Notes under the pieces: model-generated
Seen by the model: the letters and a program-made list of their open reading frames with translations, nothing else
Databases searched by the model: none
What the model was told of the DNA's origin: nothing
Program-made: the position numbers and the translations under genes
Part shown: positions 22,773-32,857 of the stretch, piece after piece
How positions within the stretch are numbered: the first letter of the stretch is position 1
Layout: every line of letters starts with the position of its first letter
NCBI RefSeq assembly: GCF_000143415.4
Contig: NW_003314326.1
Coordinates: 755,609-819,608 of the forward strand
Direction: 5' to 3'
Length of the DNA stretch: 64,000 nt
DNA from: Selaginella moellendorffii
Taxonomy: Eukaryota > Streptophyta > Lycopodiopsida > Selaginellales > Selaginellaceae

Positions 22773-22870
22773 GTATTACAATTATAAATAGGGTTATCAA
22801 TTTGATTTTAGTTCTTACAGGAGAATATTCTTCCAGGGGTAAGAAACCGATGACGGTTTTTCTTTAACGT
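20555..22870. other. intergenic, AT-rich; no gene recognised
   Basis: A short plus-strand frame around 20970-21100 (containing QEIEAHLEGATSKTKK) could be a relic exon, but I do not recognise it. The region from 21170 to 22850 is extremely A/T-rich. A segment at 21325-21375 is repeated in inverted orientation near 29740-29790. A TA dinucleotide run of about 32 bases spans 22740-22771. Confidence 0.6.
22740..22771. repeat. (TA)n microsatellite
   Basis: Uninterrupted alternating T and A ahead of the promoter region of the F-box/kelch gene. Likely length-variable. Confidence 0.9.
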
Positions 22871-23198
22871 GACGGTCATTTTCCGTTGCCTATTCCGCGG
22901 ACATCCGATGGCGGCGATATCGCCACGTCACGCATTATTTCCCCCTTAACCGCTGTTTCATTGCTCCTCTCTCTCCCAAGGCTGTGAAGAAGAAAGAATG
23001 GCGATGGCGATGGCGAGCAAAGGCGCCGTTGGCGGAGATTATGGAAGGCGCGTCGCCCAGTCTCTATCGTCACAGGTGGGAAGTTCTTAGATCGTCGCGA
23101 TTTCCACCCTGTCGAGGGCACGATAGTGGTATATTTCGAGGCCGCATGAAGGAATTCCAGAATATCCAGGATTTCGAGGAATCCATCGTCTCCCAGCG

Positions 23199-25199
23199 AT
23201 GGCGGGGCATGAATCGCGGCGCGGGGGCAGCATCGGCTTGCGTCGGAGCTCGTCAGCGCATCATCATCGTGCGGGCGATGCTGCTGGCCCGCATAAGCTG
23301 CTTAGAACGGTCAGCCAGAGGTTGAGACGTCTCATCAGCGGCGAGATCGTTCCCAGTGTCAATCACGGTAGCGGCAGGCTGTTTTTCGGGCGAGACTTCG
23401 ATGATGATCGCCCCGGGGCTGCCAGGATCATCCACCAAGAACAGGCAATAATTGATCATCACACGGGCAAGTCGAGGCCAGGTTTCTTCCTCAACTTCTC
23501 GCCGGGAGAGAGATTTCCAGGAAGAACGCTCCAAGAACAGGAAGAGGAAGAGGCCGAGCTCCCAGAGGAACCCACATCCAGATGCTTTAGCAGGATGAGG
23601 AGCAGCCGCCGCGAGAAGCTACTCGCTTCTTCATTAGATCCAAGCGGCAGCGCTAGAAATCTGTGCCGGGGATGCTTTGGGTCAACGATCCCTCCGGAAG
23701 AGCTGCCGGATTCATCGATGTTTGGACAGGATGATGGCCACCAGCAGCAGCATTCCATCGTGCTCCCGGACGACGTTCTCGAGATGTGCTTGGCGAGGCT
23801 TCCATTCGATTCCCTGGTCCGAGCTCGCGCGGTGTGCAAGAAGTGGAGTTCCTTGACGCGCTCCTCGCATTTCTTGCAGCTCCGGGACAGGATGGGCTCC
23901 CCCCGGCCATGGCTCTTCGTGCTTGGGCTGTCGAGAGATGGAGTGAGCCTGGGCCAGATTCAAGCCTTGGATCCCACTCTCGATCGGTGGCGCTCCATCC
24001 GAGCCGACGCACTGGCGGGGCGTTTGCTCTACTCGGTGGCGTCCAGTGGATCCAAGCTCTTCGTGGTCGGGGGCTGCTCGGCGCGGGCCAGCAGCGACAG
24101 GGAGAAAGGAGGATTCCTCAAGACTCACAGGAGCGTTCTCGTGCTGGATGCTTTCACCGGGCAGTGGAGCAAGGCCGGGATTGGAATGAAGAGCGCGAGG
24201 ACCACTCCCGTGGTGGGAGTTTTCGAGATGACGCAGGGAATCAAGCTCAAGCTCTTCGCAGCTCCAGAGAAGAAGACCACCACCACCACCACCACCACCA
24301 CCAATCACAGGAGGATTGCCAGGAAGCGATCGGCAGAGATTGGTGTCTTCCGGGGATCATCATCGACAGGACCAGGTGGTGGCTCGTCATTCATGGATCA
24401 GATCTCTGCGCGACGCTGGCAGCGAAGTTATAGCTTCCGGGAGCTGACGACGAGCTTGGGATCATCGTCGTCATCCTCGAAACCATCTGGCAGTAGCGGC
24501 AGCGGCAGTGGCAGCAGCAGCGCTTTTGGATTGATCGTCATTGGCGGGGAGGACGAGCGAAACCAGACGCTTTCCAGCGGCGAGGTGTACGACCCATCGT
24601 CCAGCTCGTGGAGGGAGATCGCGGCGTGGCCGTGTACGGATCTTGGATCACTGTGTACGGGGGTGGTGTCCAAAGGCGTGCTTTACTGCTACTCGGACAG
24701 TGACAAGCTCGCGGCGCTGGATCTCGAGCGAAACTCCTGGCACGAGATCGCCATCTCGGCCTCGGGCATTCCCTCGCGAATCCAGGACTATCTCCCCAAG
24801 CTGGTGGTGTGCAAGGGCCGGATCCTTCTCGTGGGCGTCGTCTGGGCATCGAGATCGCAGCACCAGATCAATGGGTTCGAGCAGCAGCAGCCCAAGGCCG
24901 CGAGGAAGATCTGGCGATTGGAGCAGGATCGATCATCCTCCTGGCGGTGGAGCGAGGTGTCGCAGCACCCGGACGCGCCGCTCGACTGGAACGCGGTGTT
25001 CATCGGCCATGGCGACAGGATCTTCGGTGTGGAGATGTTTAAGATCTTCGGGCAGGTGCTGGATTTCGTGACAGTGTGCCAGTTCGCGGGCTCGCGGCGC
25101 AAGCGCGCGAGCTGGGATCGCGCCTCCAAGCAGAGAATGGGGCAGGACGTGGATTCCTCCTCGTGCCTCACCAAAGCAGCAGTCATCGTCCAGCTATAA
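23199..25199 (+). CDS. F-box/kelch-repeat protein, CFK1-like (At5g42350 type)
   Basis: An intronless 666-codon gene. A Ser/Arg/Gly-rich N-terminus (1-185) precedes an F-box at about 188-232 (LPDDVLEMCLARLPFDSLVRA..VCKKW), followed by kelch-type strands such as KLFVVGGCS near 285 and LIVIGGEDE near 444, then EVYDP..SWREIAAWP. F-box proteins link Skp1-Cullin ubiquitin ligases to targets, here through the kelch propeller. The phrase RPWLFVLGLSRDGVSLGQIQALD resembles the Arabidopsis COP9-interacting F-box kelch proteins. Thr/His and Ser/Gly low-complexity runs (about 24280-24305 and 24460-24525) interrupt the propeller between blades. The target is unknown. Downstream, 25200-25255 has several CCCTAAA strings in the likely 3' UTR. 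Confidence 0.85.
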   Translation: MAGHESRRGGSIGLRRSSSAHHHRAGDAAGPHKLLRTVSQRLRRLISGEIVPSVNHGSGRLFFGRDFDDDRPGAARIIHQEQAIIDHHTGKSRPGFFLNFSPGERFPGRTLQEQEEEEAELPEEPTSRCFSRMRSSRREKLLASSLDPSGSARNLCRGCFGSTIPPEELPDSSMFGQDDGHQQQHSIVLPDDVLEMCLARLPFDSLVRARAVCKKWSSLTRSSHFLQLRDRMGSPRPWLFVLGLSRDGVSLGQIQALDPTLDRWRSIRADALAGRLLYSVASSGSKLFVVGGCSARASSDREKGGFLKTHRSVLVLDAFTGQWSKAGIGMKSARTTPVVGVFEMTQGIKLKLFAAPEKKTTTTTTTTTNHRRIARKRSAEIGVFRGSSSTGPGGGSSFMDQISARRWQRSYSFRELTTSLGSSSSSSKPSGSSGSGSGSSSAFGLIVIGGEDERNQTLSSGEVYDPSSSSWREIAAWPCTDLGSLCTGVVSKGVLYCYSDSDKLAALDLERNSWHEIAISASGIPSRIQDYLPKLVVCKGRILLVGVVWASRSQHQINGFEQQQPKAARKIWRLEQDRSSSWRWSEVSQHPDAPLDWNAVFIGHGDRIFGVEMFKIFGQVLDFVTVCQFAGSRRKRASWDRASKQRMGQDVDSSSCLTKAAVIVQL

Positions 25200-25262
25200 A
25201 CCCTAAAAATGTAGAGCTCAAGAACCCTAAAATGCCATAAGCCCTAAAAAAGCCTCCTTTAT

Positions 25263-26628
25263 TTACAGTATTGTGCAGCGCGAGTTCTTCATCTTTTCCT
25301 CGAATTCCTTCTCCCTGCGCTTGAATTCCTTCTCGAATCGCTTGCGCTCCTCCTCGAGCTTGATGCGCTCCTGCTCGAATCGCGCGCGCTCCGACTCGGC
25401 GTGCCTGCGCTGCTCCTCGGCGCGCTTGCACTGCTCCTCCATTTTGGCCTCGGCCGCTATCGCGCTGCGCTTGGATTCCTCCGCGAGCTCCCGCAATTTG
25501 GCCAGCTCCTCCTCTTGCTCGGCCTTGTCCTTCTCGTAGCTCTCCCGCAGTTCATTGATCTGCCAGTGAAGCGAGAGTTCTCTTAGCGCGCAGTGAGAAG
25601 AAAATTTGAAGATATAAAAGAGAACCTTTTGGGGGAAATTTTGCTCCAGCTGAGAGAGTCGATTCTCCATGCTCTCTTTCTTCTCTCGTGCTTCTTCTTG
25701 AGCCTGGAATCAATCCATTGGAAATTTGGGAGAATGCGAGATACGCGAACTCTTACCTTGGCCAGCTCGAAGATCTCGGTGGTGTAAGGTATGCGGCTGT
25801 TGGCAGTGATCATCTTGTCAACAATCTCGAGAAGATCTCTCCGCTGCGCCTCCAGCTTTCTCTTGTCCTTGGATTTGTTGTCAAACAAAATCTTTCGATC
25901 GCCACACCGGTGGAGAAGATCCTGGAAACAAAAGAAGAACACTTTGAAGAACATTGCTGCAAAGGTGAGTACCTTGAGAGCTCCAGGAGTGCCATTCTGA
26001 GATAAGACTCCTCCAGTGACGTTCCATCGCCATCGTCTTCGAGCGCGTCACCATTGGTAAAGACGACGACGACGTAGTTCAAGACCCCGGATCCAAACAT
26101 CTTCTCAAACGCATCCACGGCAGCGAATTCCTCCTCCGTGAACTTCGACTTGGCCGAGAGCACGAGGAGGATTCCGTGAAGCCCATCGCCAGCCAAATCC
26201 ATACACTTGCCAATCTCTCTCGCGATCGACTTGGAATCGAGGGCGGTGTCAAACATCCCTGGAAAGGAGAATCTCTAGCAAAAAGAAACTGCAAGCAAAT
26301 CGCAGGTACCTGGAGTGTCGATGACGCGAATGCGTCGTCCATCGGGCCGTGTGATCTGCCCAAGCTCGCACACGCGCGTCACGGAGCCAAGGGACATCCT
26401 GGAGTTGAATCTCTTGCCGCCGAGGATGGAATTCCCTGTGGCGCTCTTGCCACTGCCGGTTTTGCCCACCAGCACAAGCGTGGTGCTGCTAGAATCGCGA
26501 GGAGAGATTACCTCGGTGTCGCTCTTGGGAGCCTTGTAATTGGAGAAAGCTATGCGATCGCTGCGAATCGGGGCGTCGTAGTCGCCGCCGCCGTTGCTGG
26601 GAACGTCTTCCCAGTCGCTAAGATCCAT
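25263..26628 (-). CDS. AIG1/GIMAP-type GTPase with coiled-coil tail, apparent one-base frameshift
   Basis: Exons on the minus strand: 26628-26310, 26258-25973, 25921-25757, 25703-25626, 25559-25263. The N-terminal 50 residues are acidic. The P-loop GKTGSGKS is at 55-62, and DTPG (G3) is split by intron 1. VVFTNGD and [11 protein letters not shown] follow, the latter holding the AIG1 conserved box. The last exon is a 98-residue coiled coil ending CTIL, a CaaX box with Leu, so geranylgeranylation and membrane attachment are likely. Near 25995-26000 the frame slips by one base: one frame is right up to LEESYL and another from NGTPGALK to the splice site. The family binds GTP on membranes and is stress- or immunity-linked in plants. 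It is either a sequencing error or a broken allele. Confidence 0.8.
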
Positions 26629-26986
26629 CGTCCTTCCCTGACCTAAAAGGAAAGATCCTTACAAACAAGCTAAATTTGCAAATGGGTTATGAAAATCGAA
26701 AGGGAATTCTCTAAGATAGAGTTGTCATTTCCGGGACTCACAAATTTTAATCAGGAAATTGGAAGTTATTGAGATCCAGGCATAACACAACGACAAAAGC
26801 GAATTAGCAGCTGACATGTGAAGATCTTTGCCTTTACATTTTGAAGAAACTGGAAGTATTGCATAGAACGAAGTCAACAAGAACTTAAGAGCTCCACTTA
26901 AGGCCTGGAAAACCATTTGTCTGGATGGTAGGCTCTCTCTTTTTCTTCGAACAAAGCACCACCATTACCATTTCTTCGATCTCAGG

Positions 26987-27760
26987 ATGGGAAACGGTTG
27001 GTCGGATTTGCCACTTGACATTTTCCACAAGATCTTCGAGCTGAGCCTTCAAGCGGAACTTGCTGGCATTGTCAAGTTTGTAAGCCGTGGAGGAGCAATA
27101 CTTCGAGGCGCTGCTTTCAACAACTTAACATCTTCTGGCTAGAAGCGAACCTCTGCAGGAAGCACAAGAGACAGCTCTTGCACTGCGACTGCATTATCTC
27201 GTCTCCAAGAGGTCCACACTCTCAAGCTCCACAGCGTCCACAAGGCCTTGCAAGCTTCCAAGCTGACAGACTCCGCCTGGATTAACACGGCAAGCTCGCT
27301 GCGAGAGTTGGATCTCGTCCCGTGAACTTCCGAGTCTTGGGGCACATCGACCTTGAATCACTCAAGATCAAGTGCTTGCCAGTCATGGCACCGGACAGTG
27401 ACGAGATTACTCCCGGGGCGTTGTCTTGAGCAAGCTCCACACGCTGGCGATGGACATAGCGGCACCGGCTCAAGGTCATGGAAAAGTTTCTGGAGCTCTG
27501 CCCAAAGCCCATCAAGTTTGTCATGCAAGGCCGCCACAGCTGGAAGCTTGTGCTCTTTATGTCCGACCACATCTGACGAGCAAGGTCGTGGTGGTGGCCC
27601 GGGGATAGCAAAACTCGAGCACACGAAAGGTGGTGGTAGACTCGCTCAAGCGGGTGGTGCTGTGGCCGAATATCATCTCGGAAACAATTTCTCTATAGAA
27701 GTGGTGCTGACTCTACATCACTGGGAGGAATCGCAAAATTCCTAGCGGTCAAGATGACTT
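26987..27760 (+). pseudogene. F-box protein pseudogene with LRR-like remnants
   Basis: It opens with MGNGWSDLPLDIFHKIFELSL, a clear F-box, and runs to a stop after about 50 residues. Downstream fragments in changing frames (LHSVHKALQASKL, SLRELDLVPV, HIDLESLKIKCLPVMA, SKLHTLAMDIAAP) look like leucine-rich strands. At least three frame changes and several stops break it. Functional relatives would recruit targets to SCF ubiquitin ligases. The 5' flank overlaps the upstream region of the divergent AIG1 gene. Confidence 0.7.
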
Positions 27761-28011
27761 TGGTAATACTTTCTCGGAGTCTGGGAAGTTGTATGTCGCT
27801 GTGGAGGAGCGTGCTGTCCAAGCTAGTCGAACGTTTTTTCTTTTCACCCAGACCCAAAACTAGGTGCATTATATCTCGATCGCGTTTCACATTCAAGGGC
27901 CTGGTCGTGATAGATATAACGTTGTCCGATCGTTTTTCCCTGTCCTAGGGCGAGAGAAGAAAACGACCTTCAAGCGTGGGAACAGCGCAAAGAGAAGCGC
28001 GAGGAGGCTAG

Positions 28012-29171
28012 ATGATGGGTGAGTCTTTTTTTCTTTCCTCCTTCTCCATGGCTGCGATTTTTTTCCGCTTGTGAGGCAGTACCGGAGAATGTTGTTGCTC
28101 GATCGAGAGCCAGAGTCAAGATCGATGAGCGCGCGGCTCGGGCTGTCGAGCAGAAGCTGCTGCGATTCTCTTTGTTCACAGGGGACGAGGAAGATCAGGA
28201 GCTTACGCCGAGCGAGCTCATCATCGGTGATTGTCCCAACGCAGAAGCTTTCTCCCGGTGAGAAACTAGAAATAGGCAGGCGCTCCTAACGCAAGTCTGC
28301 TTTTTTCGCTTTTTTTTCCAGGTGGGAATCAGGGCATAAGCGGTTTATCTGCGACTTCCTCGGCGGCAAAATCATCGCAAGGGAGCTCCCGAACAAACCC
28401 CATGGCCACGCTCAGCTGAAGGTGGGAGCTGCTTTTGATGCACAAGCAGCTGGATTGCTGTCCGTGGCTACAACTGTTGGGTATAGACCAGATTTCGGAG
28501 GAAGTCTCTATGTGCCTGATGTGGTTGTCAATGTTATTGGTGAGAGTAGTATTCTTCCACCAGGGGTGGCGGCAGTGCACGAGTATGGAGCCATCGTCGT
28601 AGAGATCGCTACATCACAAAGGCCGAAGAATCTCCATGAGCGCGCAGCTATCTTCTTGGGACCTAATTACCCTCGATGTGCTATTTACGTGGGTCTCAAG
28701 CGTTTCAATATGAGAGCCAATGGCACCATGGCCATGCTCGCTACAGTTTATGAACGACCGCCACCACCAGTAGCTGGAGTTGGAGGAGGAGTCGGAGGGG
28801 CGGCTGGAGGAGGTGGAGGACCAGGGCCGGCTGGGCCTGCTCCAGCCGTGCCTGTTCCAGGTGCGCCTGGCGGAGCAGGGCCGATGCCCATACGCTTAGT
28901 CTCCTTTGGCACAGGACCCTTGGGACCAAATGCGACTTGGAAAAATGACCCGAATCTCACAGGCATTGGAAGGAATGGAGTTCCGTTGACCGGACCTGGA
29001 ATTGCACAGTACATCCTACGCTTTCCAGCACTTCAGGTTTTTTCGACTTTCGTCCCTCCTGGGGGAGGAGGAGCAATAGGAGCTCCCCCACCTGGAGCTC
29101 CTGTTGATTATACGTTAGATCTCTTTTACGTTAAGGAGGCTTTTCTCAAGCCGAATGCACCAACGTATTAG
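28012..29171 (+). CDS. PD-(D/E)XK nuclease-like (Uma2/restriction-endonuclease-like) protein with Gly/Pro-rich insert
   Basis: Three exons, 28012-28018, 28080-28257 and 28322-29171, give about 344 residues. The first exon encodes only Met-Met plus one base; the phases join, and an in-frame stop sits just upstream. The middle has GYRPDFGGSLYVPDVVVNV (PD near 127), then VVVEIATSQRPKNL (Glu near 155). This resembles PD...E-x-x core spacing of the Uma2/DUF820-like fold, in which Asp and Glu bind metal. The usual Lys of E-x-K is Ala here. Residues about 200-240 are Gly/Pro/Ala repeats. The C-terminal third is unrecognised. The cellular role is unknown; catalytic activity is uncertain. Confidence 0.6.
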
Positions 29172-31014
29172 AAATTGAGTGTAGTAGTATTGGAGAACTT
29201 TATAATCTTAGACTATAGTCTACTGCATTGATTTCTCTTTGTATCTTTGGCGTGGATGAAAAATTCTGAGCGTGTATGTCAATATGTCGAAGTGAAAGTT
29301 GGTATTTTGCTTGTTCATGTTCCTTTATGCATTTGTCTGCCAATGGTAGTGAGACAATGGTGTGGTGAAAAAAATAAAACAAAGTAGAAATAGAAAAATG
29401 AGAAGAAACAAAAAGATCATGGCGTGTAACAAGGAACTTTGCAATATCTCACAATAAGAAGCATTAAAGTTGTTTAGCAAAATGGGTGTCAATCTAAAAT
29501 GTAGCAGTAAGCTTGTTATAAAGATGGCATTTGAGCAGCCTAGTGGTTGTCTGTAATATTGCATTACAGCATACGTTGATCAATATCTTTATAATTTTCA
29601 GACACATAGCTCCAACTTTAGAAAAAAATTTGTAAATGGGACAAAAAACACAAATTGTAATCACCATATTAAAATAGTACAGATTTAACATTAAAATGGC
29701 ATAATAAATATAGTTATTTTTCTTAAGAAAACCTATATAACAGTAGTGGATATATCTAGAATATGCTTGGATATTTTACCATCCAATGGTTATTATTTAT
29801 TTAGATTAATTTTGTATATATAATTTATAAATATATTTTTAGTTTAGTATATTTAGTTTATTTACCATCTAATGGTTGATATGAAATAAAATATCTTGTG
29901 TTTATAAATTATGAAAATGTTTATAATTATAAAATTCCAATTTATCAATTTAATTAATAAATAATACTAGATATGAATAGCACTACATACAAGATCCATG
30001 AAACAATCGTGTTCAATCTATTTTATAAAAGGAAAACACACTTAAATTGGTTTTCAATTCAAAAGGGTTTTACATATAGCAAAGACTCAACTTTCTTTGT
30101 GTACAATCACAACTCCTTTCACCACTGTTATGGTAAATAGGATCTACCTGGTAAAAACCCTAAAAACAAAATTATGTTAAAATATTTTTAAAAACTATTA
30201 TAGTATTACTATTATCTGTTTATTTAACTATAAATTCATCCATAACATGCCATTTTATGTATAAGTAAAATGCTTACATAAATATAAATATAAGAAATGA
30301 CTATTAGTTACTAAGTATAAAATTCTTAAAATTTTAAAACAGATTATTCTTAATACATAAGTGAAGTACTTTAAATAAAAAGTTATATAAAAAAAATACT
30401 CAAATTATTTCTGACAGAAAGTTACATTTTTATTTTTAATTGCAATTTTTTGTATGATGGAAAAATTATTATTAAAAATATGATTTCTTGTCAGACTTTT
30501 TATGAATAATTAATTTTTATTATTTTATTAAATTAGTTTGAAAAAAGTTAAGTAGCATATACATGGCATTTCTTGGTCTATCATAGGTTGAAGTAGATAG
30601 CCTGGGCACTAGAAAATACTTACACAACTTGGATGGTGGAACATGCACACAGAAACCCTATCCTTAGGATCTTATGAGCTTTATGCTATCCACTCAGAAC
30701 AAGTCAACAATACTTACGCTACGTTCTAGATGGTGGCGTTTTTCTATCATGAAAGACTATGGCCATCGTGAAGAGCTGATGCCTTTGCATGGCAAACAAA
30801 AAGAGGTGTACATCAAAGAAATCAGTGAAATCATTTTGGGCAAGATTCACAAGTTGATACATTTTAACAAAAAAGTTTAGATGCATAATATGTGATGCAT
30901 CACAATGTATCAACTAGAATATCCCTAGAATATATCCACTATACAGCATTAGCCTTCGATAAACCCTATACTAAGACTCCTAATATACTATTGCTTCTTG
31001 GATTTAGATTTGGG
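29172..31014. other. AT-rich intergenic DNA, no gene recognised
   Basis: Mostly A/T-rich. A segment near 29740-29815 (GTGGATATATCTAGAATATG core) recurs inverted near 21325-21375, and a related GGATATATTCTAGGGATATT appears on the minus strand near 30917-30945. The 68-codon frame at 30674-30880 is not recognised. Confidence 0.55.
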
Positions 31015-31017
31015 GGG

Positions 31018-31210
31018 TTGGGTTGTGCCAGGCTAAGGCGGTAGTGTAAGGCCGAAGCGACACGTGGAGGACCGGGTAGCAAGCTACCGGTGGTCCCCCT
31101 CCCACAAAAAATTAGGTTAATAGCATTGGGGCACGTGGCCCCATATCAGCTATTAAACTGATAAGAACAGATACTACACTTGATCTTAGCCAAAAGGCCG
31201 AGAAAGGTAT
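31018..31210 (-). ncRNA. U2: U2 small nuclear RNA
   Basis: Read on the minus strand the RNA starts ATACCTTTCTCGGCC. It carries the branch-point-pairing GTAGTA inside AAGTGTAGTATCTG, has the stem-loop IIa region ATCAGTTTAATAGCTGAT, and contains the Sm site AATTTTTTGTGGG. It ends with stem-loops III and IV around ACCGGTAGC..GCTACCGG. The length of about 193 fits plant U2 (about 196). U2 pairs with the intron branch site in the spliceosome. A plant snRNA promoter lies upstream. The 3' end is placed by length and is good to a few bases. Confidence 0.96.
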
Positions 31211-31231
31211 GAGCTTCTTTTGTCCCAGCCC

Positions 31232-31282
31232 TCTCTTATATACTCAAGCCCGGGCACGATTCTACGCCTTCGCATGTGGGAT
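31232..31282 (-). promoter_or_regulatory. U2 snRNA promoter: USE and TATA box
   Basis: On the minus strand, ATCCCACATGCG (31271-31282) matches the plant upstream sequence element RTCCCACATCG with few changes. TATATAAGAG lies at about 31233-31242. A longer USE-TATA gap of roughly four helical turns marks pol II snRNA genes in plants. Centre spacing here is about 38 bases, in line with pol II. Confidence 0.85.
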
Positions 31283-31347
31283 AGGGCGCACGCCTACGTG
31301 TCTCACCCTAAGTAGGGCACAGACATTTAGAAACCCTAAGCTTTATT

Positions 31348-32537
31348 TCAATCCCATTCTTTTCGAATCTCAAACGAATAGCTCAAATCCAAGTAGCATC
31401 GCTTGTCATCGTCGAGGAACTGCAGCGCACATCGAAGGAAAAATGAAAAAGGTAAGAACAATCTCTGGAACACGAAAATTTGAGCTTGCCTTCATCTTGG
31501 CCGAGTAATTTCCCCTCGCAAGGATCCCGCTCGGTGTCGTCTCCTCATCGATCGTGTGTGTGTACGGGTCCTGCTGCGGAGCAAAAGTTCCAAGCATTTT
31601 TCTCGTTTGATCGACTGCAGAACGGAGGTTTGAGTCAGAGCTGAAGTTCTTAAAAGTGGAAAGCGAAAAAGAATCAAGGACGTACCTCTCAGGCCATTCT
31701 TCCAGACGGTGTTCGAGTAGACGAGGCCCGAGACGAGGTTGTGGTGAACCGAGAATGTAAACTTGAGGCAGTAGCTGGTGCCTTCTTTCAAGCTGAAAGA
31801 GCTCCCCCGCGAATTTGGAACCAGCGGCAATGGAACAATCACGTCGGGTCGCCCCTCTACGATCACTGTGAGGGAACTGAGCCTGACCTCCGGCTCCAGT
31901 CGCTCTATCCCTCGCAACAAAGAAACAGAAGAAAAAAAAAACATCGACAATCTCGTCAGCTTTGATGTGCTGCATGATCATGAGCTTACCTTACCATCGA
32001 ACGATTCAACACGGAGAGAACCCAGGAGCTGTTCCTTCCAGCGTCGCAAGCTCTCATCATCCTGTGTTAGACAAAAACAAACACCACTGTTTAGAGTAAA
32101 TAGTTTCCAGTACAGACCCAACTCACTCTCGAGACAAGTGATAAGAACTAACTCTTCCCTAAACCCACGAAAGTTTGATCACAGAGATCCATCTCTCGAC
32201 AAGCTAAAGATCATGGAAAATGATTTAAAATGCTCTGACAGGAAACTTTTTCCATAACGGATGAAACATTTTGGGGAGTCTAAAATCATTCGAGATCATG
32301 GATGGGAGGAAAACATACCTTGTCGCGCTCGATGTGATCCCTGAGCGGTACCAGAGGCCCCAAATACCCCTCGGCAAGCTTGGAATCTTCCTCATCCGAC
32401 TCGCACAGCGACACACGGCTCAGCTGCCTCTGGAGCCCCTCTGCCCCACCTCCAGAGCATCCAGCCGTGGCGGCGGTGGCGCCAGCGGCGGCACCAGCGG
32501 CGGCGGCGACCCCATCGCTGCCTATGAATCCGTTCAT
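31348..32537 (-). CDS. Rho GDP-dissociation inhibitor (SCN1-type)
   Basis: Exons 32537-32319, 32061-31995, 31910-31686, 31614-31490 and 31419-31348 encode about 235 residues with matching phases. An Ala/Gly-rich N-terminus precedes the regulatory arm (LAEGYLGPLVPLRDHIERDK). DDESLRRWKEQLLGS follows, then the immunoglobulin-like fold (LSSLTVIVEGRPD, GTSYCLKFTFSVHHNLVSGL) and the ARGNYSAKMK and SYSFEIRKEW endings. RhoGDI keeps ROP GTPases GDP-bound and cytosolic. The last intron (31489-31420) has a GC donor. The stop codon lies only 65 bases upstream of the U2 promoter on the same strand. A GA microsatellite (about 32719-32742) lies in its upstream region. Confidence 0.92.
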
Positions 32538-32718
32538 CCTGCACTGGAACCGATGGATCACACCCTCACAAGCTCATTAGCCTAGCGAGCGGCGATCTGT
32601 GAGGAAATGCTGGAATGGAGCTCCCGAAACCCCGATCGATCGATGCCTGGACGAAATATCGGTGATGGATCGAAGAATCGAAGAAGCGCTTGGTGGAAGG
32701 AATGAAAGAACCTAAAAC

Positions 32719-32742
32719 CGAGAGAGAGAGAGAGAGAGAGAG
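32719..32742. repeat. (GA)n microsatellite in a divergent promoter
   Basis: A GA dinucleotide run between the divergent RhoGDI and SWIB genes. GA tracts are common core-promoter elements in plants. Confidence 0.85.
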
Positions 32743-32857
32743 AAAGGGGTAAAAAATTTGAATTACCAGCGTGTGAGCGGGGGATCGAACTCGAGAAACT
32801 TAGCGCATTAATTTGCCCTAGTCCCAGTTAGAAAGTTTAGGTTTAGAATCCATTAGA

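Noticed and set aside
23253-25186. Several long minus-strand and off-frame plus-strand open frames overlapping the F-box/kelch gene
   Set aside because: GC-rich shadows of the real 666-codon frame; none shows a family motif.
25200-25255. CCCTAAA strings read as an interstitial telomere tract
   Set aside because: The strings are separate and irregular, not a tandem array; telo-box-like motifs in UTRs are common.
30674-30880. 68-codon frame in an AT-rich gap
   Set aside because: No family, no splice context and no conserved neighbour; likely chance.
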